From the NCBI GenBank assembly GCA_001970855.1, contig LSSN01001326.1, forward strand, positions 1-30,857: a DNA stretch of 30,857 bases, in the 5' to 3' direction. The stretch is from Smittium culicis. Taxonomy: Eukaryota > Kickxellomycota > Harpellomycetes > Harpellales > Legeriomycetaceae. Within the stretch, counting starts at the first letter, position 1, and every line of letters starts with the position of its first letter. This document shows positions 1 through 12,200 of the stretch, one piece after another. The position numbers and the translations under genes are program-made. The notes beneath the pieces were generated by a model, which saw only the letters and a list, made by a program, of their open reading frames with translations, ran no database searches and had not been told where the DNA came from.

Positions 1-987
1 AATTAAATTTGTTCGATTGTTTTTGTGGTTTAATAACCTAATAAAAGCATATTTTAATTCAACGAACGCTGTGATCTTGCGTAATGGAACTATCGATATT
101 AGTTCCAGAAAACTGGCCAACATTAGTTGGGCAAGCGCTGCCTTTAATAATCCTAAGCCTCTATAAGGAATTGGTTATGGCAGGTAAAATTTTATTCCTA
201 AATAAGCTGGAACATTTAACCTGTGTCGATCCTATAATTGAAATCAGCCTTGTCAGCAAAAAATAAAAATAGTATGCGTATGAGGTGAATCCAGTATAAA
301 CTCACATTTATATTATGAAAATTTAGCAATAAAATTGAAACAGTTATGGATTAATTGCTACAAAAAATAAGTGTTCGGAAATTTTTTGAAATAGATAACA
401 CGAGGAAATTAATGTTTTTAAAATTCAAAGGCAACTAAATTATAGCACTAATAAAAACTAAAAAAGTAAAATTTAATGGTAAAAAAATAGACTATCTAGA
501 GAAATCATTCTACAGAAAATTATATAAATATATAGCCACATCATACTTTAATGGGCCAAATATGTGGAATATCGCTCAAGAATTCTATGAAAAAATAGGG
601 AAAATAGGGAAATTAGGTTGAATTTTAGAAATTATAGCACTAAAACTTACTAAATTTAATTCTTATCTATAAAAAAGTATATTAATAATAATTTAAAGAA
701 AAATTATGACAAAATTATTCGATTTTTAATTTTTGATGATACTAAACCAGTAATATTGTGGTACGGAGCTAAAATTATAAGTATATACTGAAAAGTAAAT
801 ACTTTCTGGAAAAATAGATGTACAGAAATAATTTCTAAATATGAAAAAATTAAAAGGATAAAAAATAATAAACTATTAACCATCAAAAATAATACTTATT
901 GAAGAAATAATAAATACAAAAATAATAATAATAATATGAGAAAAGTCGGAGATAAAAACCACTTTTAAAATTCATATTTTTTTTTAG
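1..987. other. AT-rich stretch, no gene recognised
   Basis: A 60-codon open frame at 84-266 (+) starts at an ATG and resembles nothing I know; it may be chance. The rest is A/T-rich with short homopolymers, a small AAAATAGGG repeat near 593-612 and an AAT microsatellite near 918-935. A T-run ending in AG just before 988 looks like a splice acceptor, but it adjoins a decayed element and nothing upstream supports an exon. Confidence 0.5.
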
Positions 988-1524
988 GTTTCACCTGATC
1001 AAGAGAATATAACCAATCTGATACCATATCTGGATAAATCTATTGAAAATGATATTTTCAGCCAAAAAAAAGCTATCTCGAATAATACAAAGATCTAATA
1101 TTTTTTACTAAATAGCTGTGAAAACAGCTTACTAAAGATACCAGAAAGAGATATCGAATTAATGAGAGTTCCTACTCAGCATAGAGTCCAGCTATCTATA
1201 ATAATTAGTATAATAAGGAATAAAATAAGCAAAAAAACTAGTTTAAAGATGAAAAGTCACAAAATGGAAAAATTAAAAATTTAAACAAGAGAAAAAGATA
1301 TGTCAGAGGAATATTTTAAGCAAAAGAGCATGTTTACCTAATTTTTCGATCAGAAAAATCGAGGAAAGGTGTATATAAATGCATTAATTCCTCTTAGAAG
1401 TACTAATGCGTCTGTCACTGAATATGAGTTAGATGATTTCTGAGTAAAAAACATCGATTAAACAAACAAAAATTATACAAAAACCTCCACAACCATGCAG
1501 GAAGTTATGCATATGTATAATTAA
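988..1524 (+). pseudogene. Unidentified ORF1-like frame upstream of LINE endonuclease
   Basis: One reading frame runs for about 178 codons with only five internal stops (1096, 1282, 1339, 1441, 1459) in sequence so AT-rich that random frames close much sooner. The translation has a mixed, protein-like composition, with stretches such as PERDIELMRVPTQHRVQL and ALIPLRSTNASVTEYEL. I do not recognise the family, and I see no zinc knuckle or RRM motif. It ends about 80 bp before the endonuclease frame, the place expected for ORF1 of a LINE, which binds the element RNA. Assignment as ORF1 is by position only; it could instead be an unrelated gene remnant. No convincing start codon is visible at the 5' end. 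Confidence 0.4.
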
Positions 1525-1604
1525 TAAATTATAAAAAAAAACAATAAAAAAAATCATAATATTAATGGATACCTTTAATGTCAAGAGTATTTCAGAATAC
1601 ATAA

Positions 1605-2213
1605 ATGAACATTAGTTTCCATCCAAACATAAAATCATTTATTAAATCTGATATTATACACCTACAAGAAATCTTCGTTATTAGATAATACAAAAATTTT
1701 GCGTCTGTGTGATGGAAAATTAAAGTTTTTTGGTCCAAATGCACCGCTAAAATATTAATCAACGGTAAATTCTCAATTTTAGATATTCATATATATATTG
1801 AAGGCTGTGTAAACATCACATATATTTCTATTACAAATATTAACCAATTAAAAGTATTTAAACTATACTTTCCTAATAGCGCAAAAGAAAGGAAAATAAC
1901 TCTAGATTTTAAATACGAAAAACTTGTAAAAAAAATCAATAAAAAAGAATAATTTACATTTCAAGGAGACCTAAAGATGATAGAAAATAAATTTTATGAT
2001 AGAATCCTTGCAAAAAAGACAAATAAAAATGAATGTAAAGTCATAGAAATAATAGCGAGTCATTTGAAACTAATTATTTTTGTGTCTAAACGATCATCTT
2101 ATCAATATATAAATATACGGAAAGAATACTCTGGTAAATATAAATTTAGAATATACCAAGTTGAACAGGAGTACAAGAATTCGCTATAAATCGCCAAAAA
2201 ATATTTATTATTG
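1605..2213 (+). pseudogene. LINE ORF2 fragment: APE-type endonuclease
   Basis: LINE endonucleases nick the target DNA to prime reverse transcription. One frame from 1605 carries the expected landmarks in order: an N-terminal block ending SDIIHLQE (1647-1670), matching the DII-LQET motif with its catalytic Glu; a central block with VFWSK and ITYISITN; then FQGDLKMIEN (1959-1988), matching the GDFN motif; then YKFRIYQVEQ, in the position of the RIDR/RIDY motif. GDFN has become GDLK, so the metal-binding Asn is lost. In-frame stops lie at 1686, 1710, 1950 and 2187. The final SDH motif is missing here and seems to lie at 7701-7730. Upstream is the unknown ORF1-like frame. I am fairly sure of the family from the order of motifs, but the clade cannot be given. 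Confidence 0.6.
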
Positions 2214-3403
2214 CTATTAGTATCAAAGATATATTCATCTATTTATAATTATGCAGTTTATTTGGTATGGGGAGCTGGTAATTTTAGGAAAGTAGGAACA
2301 CTTTGCTTACTTTTATTCAGTCAACCGAATTTATTATCTTCACATTTATAAACGTTATATCTATTCTATTTCTAACAATTGCTACGCTATTATTCTATAT
2401 TTACTATATAGTAGTTGCATTTGAAAATAGATAATGTTAAAATTAGTTTTTTTTTCTGTAAGTATAGAGAACTATACTTATAGTCTTGTTGGAAATATAG
2501 CACTTATGGATTTCAGGTTAAACACCAATATCCCCGTATAAAAAGTGCATGGTTCGATAAATCGATTAATCGTTATAATTTTTCAGTTAACCATTACTAA
2601 ATGCATGAAAAATTTTAGACAGTTTAAACCTTATCAAAAAAATTAACTTTTGAAATTATTATTAATAGGTAAATTAAATAATTTCGAGCAAAAATCGATT
2701 CGCTGGTCCAATTGATTACAATTGCAATATTTATCAAATATAATTACATTTCTAAAATCGCTAGCAATTTTAATCAATTGATAATTTCTGAATATGTATT
2801 TAATTATTGTAAAAAAATATCAAAATAGACATATAATCATAAAAAAAATTGATAAATAACCGATAAAAAAAGCAAATTTTATTAAAATTCAGATTTTATA
2901 AAGGTTGAATTTCAACCTTTTACTCAATTTATAAATAATAACATATTAAAATTTTACAAAAAAAATAATCCTTTATAACAGTTTTATAATACATAATGCT
3001 AAATAGTCATATAAAATATTTAACTAGCAACAAAATTAATCTAAATTACTAATAAAAATTTATTTATTATAATATTTTTACAGCTGTAGTTACTAAATAT
3101 GCCAGATAATTTTATTTTGATTAGATATCCATATTCGTAAAAAATACCTGAAATGTGGAAAAATTTAAAATTTCATTATAAAGATAGTAAAAAGCTTAAT
3201 TTTATACACTCTAGCCAAATATTTTAACATCACAATACAAAAGCTTTGCTAAAATATCAGTGATTCGCATATATTTATTACTAAAGGGTGATGAAGTATT
3301 AAAATTTACAGTTAATAAAAAAAATTCAAACTTATTAAAGTCTCAAAATAATATTACATATTTTTTATGAATAAATCGCAAGTCTCCTCATAATTTTGTA
3401 TCC
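2214..3403. other. AT-rich, probable 5' flank of the hAT element
   Basis: No coding region is supported. Around 2520-2620 there are several TCGATTAATCG-like palindromic patches, of the kind often found in subterminal repeats of hAT elements, but I cannot define a terminal inverted repeat. A TGGAAAAATTTAAA patch near 3156 could be the remains of a BED-finger region; this is weak. Confidence 0.3.
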
Positions 3404-4912
3404 AAGCTAATTGTAGTAGATAAAATATCATTTTATACATTAGAAAACACTGCTGAGATCCAGAAAGAGCAGAAGGTCAAAATATTATAAAATTCCTTCT
3501 ATTTAAAATGGTTTAAATATTAAGTTTATGGAATATGAGATGAATTAAAAATTAAGACTAGAGAATTTATAAGAAATAGAATAGATTCAGCTGAAAATTT
3601 ATCGATATTATTGGATGAATGGACTTCTATGAGAAACATAAGGTTTATGGGAATAAACTTACACACCAAATACAAGGATATGATATACCTTGGAATGAAT
3701 AATGATATAAAATTCTATGCTCGCAAGTAAGTCATCTTGTATAGTAAAAAATAAATTACTTGAATTTGACTTAGAAATAAAAAAGTATAATGTACCAGTT
3801 ATGGTTAAAATGTGAAAACTTTTGAAAATTCACAACCAATTTTGATTAGTTCATGATATTCATTTGGCTGGCATAGTCGTATTATATTAAAAATTAGAAA
3901 TCGATTAGATAAACATGATTCAGATTATTTAATTAATTTTAAAAATTTTCCATAAAATTTCATCTGAAAGATTTGAATTTAAATAATGTACTAAATTCAG
4001 AATGCTATAGCAATAATTCAGTCGAGAGAACTCATGCTCAACAGCATACCTAGGGTTTTTAGGCTGTAATTATTTATTAAATATAAATATTTCTGACGAT
4101 TTTAAACTATCAACAAATAAATTTAGAAAATTGCTAAGTTTTTTAGAAAATTTCCTCTTAAATACGACAATCAGCAAAAAAAAAAGTATTTTTTTAGAAA
4201 AGTGAAAAGGTTAGAAGTTGACTGCAAAAAAAAAAAGGAATTCTGAATTTTATGTTAAAAGCTTTTATGGAGATAGACTCTGATAAAAAAACATTCTCAG
4301 TATAAGTGCATGCAAATTATTTCCTGTCGATTCGAGATAATTTTTAGATCAAATTAGTATAAGTATTAGAAATAGAAGAACTTTCTTCACAGTATTGTTT
4401 AAGAAGAGATTCTGATAATTTCAAATCCTAAAAAATATTTGATTTTTTAATCGAAAACCTATTGGAATTAAAAATTGATCTTGGTATAAGATTTTTTAAT
4501 TCTATAATTAAAATAATTAAAAACATACGAATTATTAGCTACGAAAGCTTACAAAATATTAATCAATCGAAGCGAGTTTATTTGTCATATTCGAAATCAT
4601 AATATGCTTTCCATACTGAGTTGTATTATACAACAGATTAAATTACGAAAATGATTAATTAGATGTCTCGGTTTTTGTTTTTCAAATCGAGCGCCCAGCA
4701 TAAATAATATTAAAGCATAAAAAAATTTTTTTGAGCTACAAAACCTTATTACAAAATAAATAGAAATAATTCCTGTAATATCTACTAAAGAGAGATACTA
4801 CTCAAGTTTCAGTGTGTAAGTTTGACGCCCTCCGTATAGTTTAACTTAGTTTATTAGTAGTTCTTAGTTATTATTAAATAAATTTATTATTCCTATAATT
4901 TCTTAGTATTGC

Positions 4913-5010
4913 CTTGGTGGCTTTAGTAATTGTCTAAGTGACTTTATAAGTGTTAGTCTTAGTGACTTTATAGTTGATTATTAGTCTTGGTGACTTTTTC
5001 TTGGTGAGCC
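4913..5010 (+). repeat. Short direct repeats, CTTRGTGACTTTA-like
   Basis: Five imperfect units begin at 4913, 4934, 4958, 4986 and 5000, at spacings of 21, 24, 28 and 14 bp. The core is CTTAGTGACTTTA or CTTGGTGACTTT; the last unit is shortened to CTTGGTGAGCC. They lie in the leader about 70 bp before the ATG at 5080. The spacing is irregular, so this is not a simple satellite. They could be protein-binding or RNA-structural repeats of the inserted element. Confidence 0.6.
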
Positions 5011-5079
5011 GTTTTGGGTAGTTATCTCAAGTTGCTGTTCTGTTCCTTTAGGACTGTTTATCTGGTTATAATTATTATT

Positions 5080-5475
5080 ATGTTTAGTGATTTTGATTTA
5101 AGTGTTAGGTGCAGTCAGTAAGACTTAGCGCCTGAGGTGTTAGTTTGGCGAGAGGTGAAGCCAGAGGTGGATAGTAGTAGTGAGTAATCCGACGACTCTA
5201 CTTCTATCCCTTCTCTGGTTAACCGGGAACCAGAGCTAGGGAGTACGGACATCGAAGAGGAACTTAGTAGGATGTTCTCTTCGATGGTTGTGACCCCTCG
5301 TGCGGACTACTATAGTGTAGCTAGACCTTTGTCTACACTAAGGGTAGAAGGAGAGATGACTTTCAGTGACGTAGTCTCTCCAGGGGCTCAAAGATATGCT
5401 AGATTAGGGTACTATCCCTTAGCTCTAACACAGAATTACGAAGTGAAAAGCTTCTACCCAGGGGACTGGGTATAG
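5080..5475 (+). pseudogene. Unidentified 131-codon frame, retroelement-like
   Basis: From the ATG at 5080 (MFSDFDL) one frame runs to TAG at 5473-5475 with two internal stops, TAA at 5119 and TAA at 5185. The last 67 codons from 5272 are fully open. The translated protein is acidic and Ser/Glu-rich at first (EVDSSSE, TDIEEELSR). It then becomes more ordered, with MTFSDVVSPGAQRYARLGYY and ending YPGDWV. Codon use is much less AT-biased than in its surroundings, which argues for a recent arrival relative to the hAT remnant around it. I recognise no domain. Being the first ORF after a leader with repeats, it may be the N-terminus of a gag-like protein, but a cellular or viral fragment is equally possible. 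Confidence 0.45.
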
Positions 5476-6115
5476 GAACAAGCTTGCGACACTACAAAAT
5501 TAAAAATTTTTGGTGGTATTAGAATTCAAATAGAATTATTTGATCATGCAGGTGTTAATTAAACATAAATACTAAAATTACAACGCCTCTAGCCAGAGAA
5601 TAAATGATCAGGGTTGATGATTTGTAATATATGCTTTTTATCAATATTAAATAAAAACAAAAAAAAACTTTTTTGCTAATTCGGGTTGAATTAAAGAGAT
5701 AAAGATTAATATCTTTTAATTATGTTTCATATATTATTTATCAATATTTAAATTTTTATATTTAAATGGCACATTTCTCCGATAGGAAAATGATGTCGGA
5801 AAATAATAGATATTCACTTTATCAAATATATTCCTTAAATAAAATGCCCTGTAAGATAATTAAAAAGATTTTTTTTTATTATTAGAAATAAAGTATTAAA
5901 AAATACATTTAATATATCTATAATATTTTTTTTCTATACACAACATAGGAACCAATCCTAAGTCTCTAAATTAATTTTATAAAATTTTATTGACTGTTAC
6001 TCAAACATCTGCTGAAGCTGAAAAACGATTTAGTGAGTTAGGGATTTTTATTACGAAGTTAAGAATCAGATTATATGACAAAAAGATACATATCATACTA
6101 AAAACCCGATCATGA

Positions 6116-7620
6116 TTAATTAATCAAGGTGTATTCTAAAAGTAAGAATAGTCACAAATAGTTTAAAGTTGTTATTAAAATTAAAGTTATTATACTAAAA
6201 CTTTTATTAGATGGATAATACTAACTTTAGTTTAAAAATTCATATTTTTTGTAATATTTTCAACTAATTATTAAAATAAAAAAATTAATTTATACAACTT
6301 AGTAATTTAAAAATTTTTTATAATTGAAGAGTGAAATCTGATACTTTTATTTTTATATTTAAGATAAAATATAATTGTGAATGTAACGTATTTGTTTTTT
6401 ATATTTTATAGATGTTTATAATCCTAGTTATAAATATTATTCTTTCTATTGCAAAAAAAAAATAAAAATAAAGGTGGCTACAGTTTAATTATTAATTATA
6501 GTATACAAATATAATATTTTGCGGTATTATATATCTATTAACAAAAAAAAAAACGTCTTTATTAGATTCATAATTCAACATATATTCGGTAGAAGATTGA
6601 CTTGATTTATGCTGTGTATAGCAATACAAAATATTATAAGTGAATCATAAACAAACTAATATGAATAATATAAAACATGCTATGCGATTCAAACATAAAT
6701 TAAATTCAAAAATATTATAAAAAAGTTAGAAGATAAAGAATAATGAAAGAGGATCCACGAAATTAAATAGAATACAATTAAAATTGAAATAGAAATAAAT
6801 TATTGAAAAATTATTGAAACTATAGAAATATGAAGTATAAAAAAAGTTAATATCTCTTATTTGGGAGATTAATTCGTGGATTAAAGCTTTTTGGATTTTA
6901 ATTATCCTAATCAAAAATATTATCTTTTATGAAAAGCATTTGTCTGCATAAAACAATTAGTTTGAATGCAATATTTTTCTGTCTTAGCATTGTTTTTAAT
7001 GAACTTTTTAACAAAAAGTCAATATTTATAATCTAATTGTTGTATAAAATTAAATAAAAGCTTTCTTGAATTAAAATATGGTATTTCTAATAGCTCCAAA
7101 TTTCGTTCGAAAAATTATTTATAAGTTTATTATGTAGTTTTAGATACTAATTTTGCGAAATAAATTGATTAAAAAAATTAATTCTAACTCTAAAAAATAC
7201 TTTAATTGAGTTTTATCACTTTTTTCTTATAAAATTATAGATTAAACTAAAAAAAAATCCTTTTAATCATTTAAAAAGATATGATATTTTTTTAAAAATT
7301 TATATATCAATATCCAAAAACACTTAATTCAACTAGTATAATGTAGGTAAATAATAGATATCAAAATTATATTGAAAAATGCTAAATTTTTTCGAAACTT
7401 TATATAATTAATTGTAAAACGTTTTTTTAACCATGATTTAATCATAGATGCATTAAAATAAAATTTGACCTTTCAACACTCAATTTAAACAAAGAAAAAA
7501 TAAAATAATGTTAAATTTGGTTTGAAGCTTTATATTCTTTTATTCAAAGCCGAAAAGTTTCCTCTTATCTCTATAGGGTAAAAATACCTTTCTGTACCCC
7601 GTAAAAATTGTACTTTAAAA
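6116..7620. other. AT-rich, no gene supported
   Basis: All frames close quickly. The open frame on the minus strand at 6726-6914 is low-complexity Ile/Phe/Tyr and looks like a composition artefact. The right end of the hAT element or of the intruding block probably lies here, but I could not find inverted ends. Confidence 0.45.
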
Positions 7621-7628
7621 TATTATTG

Positions 7629-9210
7629 ATTCTAATATATCTCATAATAGTCATTCACAACAAGAAAGCGAATATAAATACCACTATTCTTAGTAAAAAT
7701 GCTATTCATCCCAATAATCATAGTACAGTGGCTATTACAAATAGATTTTCAGTTAAATGATTGTTTCATTTCACTTACACCTATAGCTGGAAGTTGAATG
7801 AAAATTTTTTAAGTGATTTGAATTTATCAAATAATATTAATATAAATGGATAGATAATTTTACTCGTGAAATGGTAGAATTAACTTAAAGAAATGATTAA
7901 AAAAAGTCTTTAAAATTATGGAAATTTTAGAAATATAACCAATAAACTAATCAATCTAGCAATTAAATCCAAATCAACTCACGAGTTTTTACATGTAATT
8001 TTCACTAGCGAGGAAAATAAAGAATTATATAAAATTTGTATTCTAGAGAATGTTTTTGTATTAACATATTAATAAGACATTTTTTTATGGAATAGTAATA
8101 CGCTCTTGAGATAATTAGTCGGAAAAAACGAAAAATGAATATATATTTCTACGTATTACTATATTTTATAGAAAAGAATATGATTGTAAGTGAACTTGAA
8201 AATAAAAACGGAAAAGTAATGAAAGAAAAAAAAGGATTGGAATGAAGTGTATTTTTTTCATAGAACTTAGTTCCAAAATGAACATGCTTTTCCCACTATC
8301 TAATCAGTCTTAATATTATCTATCACAAAAATATTTAATATACATGGAACAGAGGTCCAAGGTAAAAAGTAAAAGTTAGCGAAATTATTGAGGATATGGA
8401 GGAATTACCTTAGAATAAATCTGTATGCCGATATGGGCTACGTTTTTGATTCAATAAAAAGTTTAATTGAAAATCATCAAATCATCTCGTTTATACATTC
8501 AATAAACTGGGATTAATTAAAAAGCTGAAACGATTGAATTACGGGGAAAAAATATTATTAATTCCTGAAAATGGTGACTTATATTTCATGAAAACTACAG
8601 GCTAATAACCCTTTAAAATTTTGACAAAAAATCATATAAAATTCTAACCAAGATACTTCGAAATGAAATTAGGAAAAATAATTGATAATTACCAATCATA
8701 TATTATTAAAATCAAAGAAATTTACTTCAAAATACACGCCACTAATTTTATATTTAAAAATAGTAAATTCAATCATAAAAATATCAATGGGTAGCTGTAT
8801 ATTGTCAACCGAGAAAAAAAAATACAGAATTTATTAGTACTAACAGTTCTAAAGTCACAAGGTAATTAGTTTTAACCGACTTTTTGTGAAAATATTAAAA
8901 ATATATTTAAAGAAAAAAAGGGTACGCAAAATAAATACACATGCTGAAAATAATAATAATCGTCAAGTACTCAGAAAAAACGACCATACATATATTAATT
9001 TCAAAAGAAATAATTGTCGAGCCATTCATCATTAGCCTAAATATAATTATTTATGGTATATCAGTGGAATATAAAGACTTGAAGCATAAAGCGTATGCAT
9101 ATGATCCGCAAATAGGGATAAGTGATTAAAATTATGAAAAAATTGTGAATGATGCCCTCAGAATTTATTAGTTAGCTTGCAATGTGAAAAATTAACTCAA
9201 ACAAATATAT
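7629..9210 (+). pseudogene. LINE ORF2 fragment: endonuclease end, linker and reverse transcriptase
   Basis: The reverse transcriptase copies element RNA at the nicked target. Landmarks in order, across several frames: HPNNHSTVAITNRF (7710-7751), in the place of the endonuclease SDH motif; SWKLNE (7785-7802), the linker WKLN motif; IIEDMEELP-stop-NKS (8384-8422), the RT entry motif where families have ELP-NKSPG; LIPENGDLYF (8558-8587), then YRLIT (8596-8610) and SYKILTKILRNEIRK (8632-8676), together the LIPK-NYRPISL-YKIL block; and an open frame at 8941-9129 with EPFIISLN and AYAYDPQIGISD. The last corresponds to AYADD, and the first catalytic Asp is now Tyr (9100-9102). Faint coding continues to about 9210 (YEKIVNDALRIY). 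The C-terminal part is not visible. Confidence 0.65.
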
Positions 9211-12200
9211 ATATATAAAACTACAAATAAAATTTTTTAACTTGGTTTTTACCTGGTTCTGTATGCTTATTGCAGTTTAATGAAGTTTAATTTGGTTTAA
9301 TAAATGATTTAATTGATTTTAATAAAAATTAAATTTGATTTGGTTTAGTTTTAAATTGAAATATATATAAGATGAAAAAGGTTAATTAAATAAATCACAA
9401 TATTTACATTAATAAAATTACTCGTTAATGAGAGTTTAATATTTAATAATTTATTCGTGCGAAAAGAATATGATTCTATCAAAATTTTTAAGTGATAAGA
9501 AAAGAAATTTTTGTTATATTTTGATAATCAAAAAAAGGTGAAAATTTCGGGCCATATAATGTAGTCGAATAATTCAACTACTACCTTAATTTACGATTAA
9601 GGATTTTGGTATCAAAAAGCAGAAAAAAATTTTATATCGGGTATTAAATTTGAATCCTGTGTTAAAGTGTGTAAGAATAAAATAAAATAAATGATAATTT
9701 GAAAGAAAGCTTAGACAAAAAATTGTTAAAAACGTTCGATTTTTTATTTGATAAGGTAAAAGGTGCTATAAAATTTTACTTCAATTAAAATTAACAAAAA
9801 TACAGTGTTGGTTATGAGTTTTAAGTTCAGTACTTTTTACTCGAACAAAATAAAGTTATAACGCAAGAAAATAGAAGGAAATTAGTATATCAAAATTTGG
9901 GAATTAAAATTTCTTATCAAAGTTGTCGACCTTTCATTATTATTTTTTCACTTTAGTTTATATACTGATTATCCACTAATCTTATTTTCATCTTTATACT
10001 TCACATAGGTCGTATTCCGTGGATAATTTTTCTTTTTTCTCGAAGTTCATTCTTTGTAATAGTTTTATTTATTTATATGTTAATAATAAATTAATAATAC
10101 TATTGGCTAAATCATATTTCTTTTTAATCGTTTGTATTTGTTATTCTCTTTCTGGAATTTCGTGGTTTCTAATCAACTAAATAGCTATTTTTCTTTATAA
10201 AAAAAAGTTTTGTGTTAATAAAAAACTTTGCTTAAAAATTTGATGTTAAAAATAAATTTGGTTTCAATAATAAATTTTTTGCTAATGATAAAGATTTGTG
10301 AATAATAAAATTGATTTCAACAAAGAAAATTTATTTTAAAAAGTACAATTTTAAACTTTGTCAATAAAAACTTGTAGACGTGCGCTATTTTAGCACTACT
10401 ACAATAATACCCTAAAATATAGGAATAAAAATGAAGAACAAAATCAACTAAATTGAGTATAAAATAAAATAGATAAAGGGAAAATATGTTCTAAAAGAAT
10501 TTTATAGAATATTAAATTTATGTAATAATACAATTAATTCAAACATTGAGAATTTACATATAAACGATCTACTTAACCGCGTTAATGAAAAAAAATTGCG
10601 GTATTAATAATTCATCTGTAGTGATTAATTTATGAAATATATAAAAAACAAACATCTTTTCGACAGAATACCAGAGTATTGTTGATCAGATAAAAAAGCT
10701 CATAGACCAGCCAAAAATTTCAAATAATTCGTGATTTTTTTTAAATCAGAGGCGGTTTCAATCAAATTCAACCAAGAAAATATTTACAAGAAATTAGTCG
10801 ATACAAGTAGCAGTTTAAAAATAGTAAAGTATCTATAAAAGGGAAATTAATGTCATCAAAAACCCCCAGTATTATCTAAAATTTTGTACTTGACTCATTA
10901 ATACCAATAATAATGAATTTATATCAAGGAAAAAACCTCTAATAGATAGATTTATCAACCTATCGAACAGCGATTTAGTGGAAAGGTTATTAAACATTCA
11001 TCGCAGAATTCAATATCAATCCTTAAGCTTTTTCTCCATAAATTAGAGTTTTTTATTTGATGCGATTAGAAATTCAATTATTAATATTTTTATAATTAAA
11101 TTCTATAGTTTTTGAAATGAAAGTTTCTCTGCGACAGAAAAATCATAAAATAAGTTTATAATTGGGAATTCACACTTTCCAAAAAAAAATTACATAAAAT
11201 TTAAATTCAAATTTTTCGAATAACAACAAAAAAAATATAAACATATTTTGAGTGCAATAAACTTAATATAAATTAATAATTAAATTAATTCTTATAAATC
11301 CTAGTAATAACAAGCTATATAATCACTGTATTGTATTACAATATATATATCAATAGAAAAACCTATTCCATAATTGATTTGCTAGAGCTGGAAATTCAAA
11401 GTAGAATTAGATCTACTAAACATTAATTCATGATCAAAGAAATTATGTATAAATTGTATAAAGAGTTTTTAGCAATAAAAATAGTATATGAAGAGATTTG
11501 ACAATCTCTAACCTCCAATACTTAAATAATAATAATAATAATTTTGTGATAATGTTCAAGATTTGTCGCTAATAAATAACATCAAAAATTATTTATTAAA
11601 TTTCCACAAATGTGGATCGAATCATTAAAGCTTTCAAAAAGTATTTACAAAATAAACTGTCCAGGCATACATGACTGATCATTTTAAAATATTGAAATTC
11701 TCTCATCAAAAAAGCCAATAAGTTGTTGAAAAAAACTTGTAAAAATCAATAATAAATGAATAAAATAATAAAAAACAGAAAATTTCAGCTTGTTAATTAT
11801 TAAATATAAATCGAGCTAGAAATTTTATACAGGAGTTAAAATTTAAATAGAAATTAATAATATTCCAATAAAAAATCGTATTAGGTTAGAGATAAAAAAA
11901 AAAGTACAAAAAATCATAAATAGAGCCGAGATCAATAGATAATTAAGCATTTTCATAAAATAACACATAGACTAAAGTTTTAAATAGTAAAAAAATAAAG
12001 TTAAAGATTTACGCATATAATAGAAAATAGCCAGGAATAGATCCAAAGCTGGAAAAAATTGGGAGAAAATTCAAAATTGAACTTACTAAAAATTAAATAT
12101 AGCATATAAATAACTATAAGCCAAAGAATACTAGTCATAATGGCCCCACTTTTATTGAACGAATATTACTAGAGAAAAACTCAGGTCGTTGAATAAATGT

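Larger units (their letters stand above)
4808..5500 (+). mobile_element. GC-richer insert inside the hAT remnant, possible LTR and gag start
   Basis: Base composition rises abruptly at about 4808 (TGTGTAAGTTTGACGCCC) and returns to AT-rich near 5500. The segment has about 270 bp of non-coding leader containing short direct repeats, then a 131-codon frame. This layout (leader beginning TG, then an ORF) is what the 5' end of an LTR retrotransposon would look like. No second LTR, primer site or pol domain is visible, so it may be a truncated copy. The call is inference from composition and layout only. Confidence 0.4.
3404..6115 (+). pseudogene. hAT-family transposase, heavily broken
   Basis: hAT transposases are DDE-type cut-and-paste enzymes with a C-terminal dimerisation domain. 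Three patches in the right order support this. Near 3404-3472, KLIVVDKISFYTLEN resembles the stretch before the catalytic core. At 3539-3730 an open frame includes ILLDEWTSMRN and FMGINLH, the first catalytic-Asp block (D-x-WTS). At about 5978-6115, TSAEAEKRFSELG with its following helix is the classic hAT C-terminal dimerisation signature (SA-x-x-R-x-FS) and ends at a TGA. A VHDIHLAG patch near 3849 fits the H-x-x-HLA region. Everything between is in shifting frames with many stops, and a GC-richer insert occupies about 4808-5500. The element is clearly dead. Its ends were not found. Confidence 0.65.
988..9210 (+). mobile_element. Degenerate LINE retrotransposon, split by a 5.4-kb block
   Basis: The two ends of one LINE-type element appear in order on the same strand. 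The 5' part (988-2213) has an ORF1-like frame and an APE-type endonuclease. The 3' part (7629-9210) has the last endonuclease motif, the linker to the reverse transcriptase (RT), and RT blocks ending at a damaged YADD box. The endonuclease breaks off before its usual SDH motif, and an HPNNHS version of that motif appears at the start of the 3' part, so a single interrupted copy is the simplest reading. An 8-bp TATTATTG at 2206-2213 and 7621-7628 could be the target duplication of the intruder. Joining at it keeps one frame open. Two separate fragments of the same family remain possible. Confidence 0.6.

Noticed and set aside
981..990. Splice acceptor before the ORF1-like frame
   Set aside because: The T-run with AG is common by chance in this composition and there is no donor or upstream exon.
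9240..9360. Satellite array of TTTGGTTTAAT words
   Set aside because: There is no constant period; it is low-complexity sequence.
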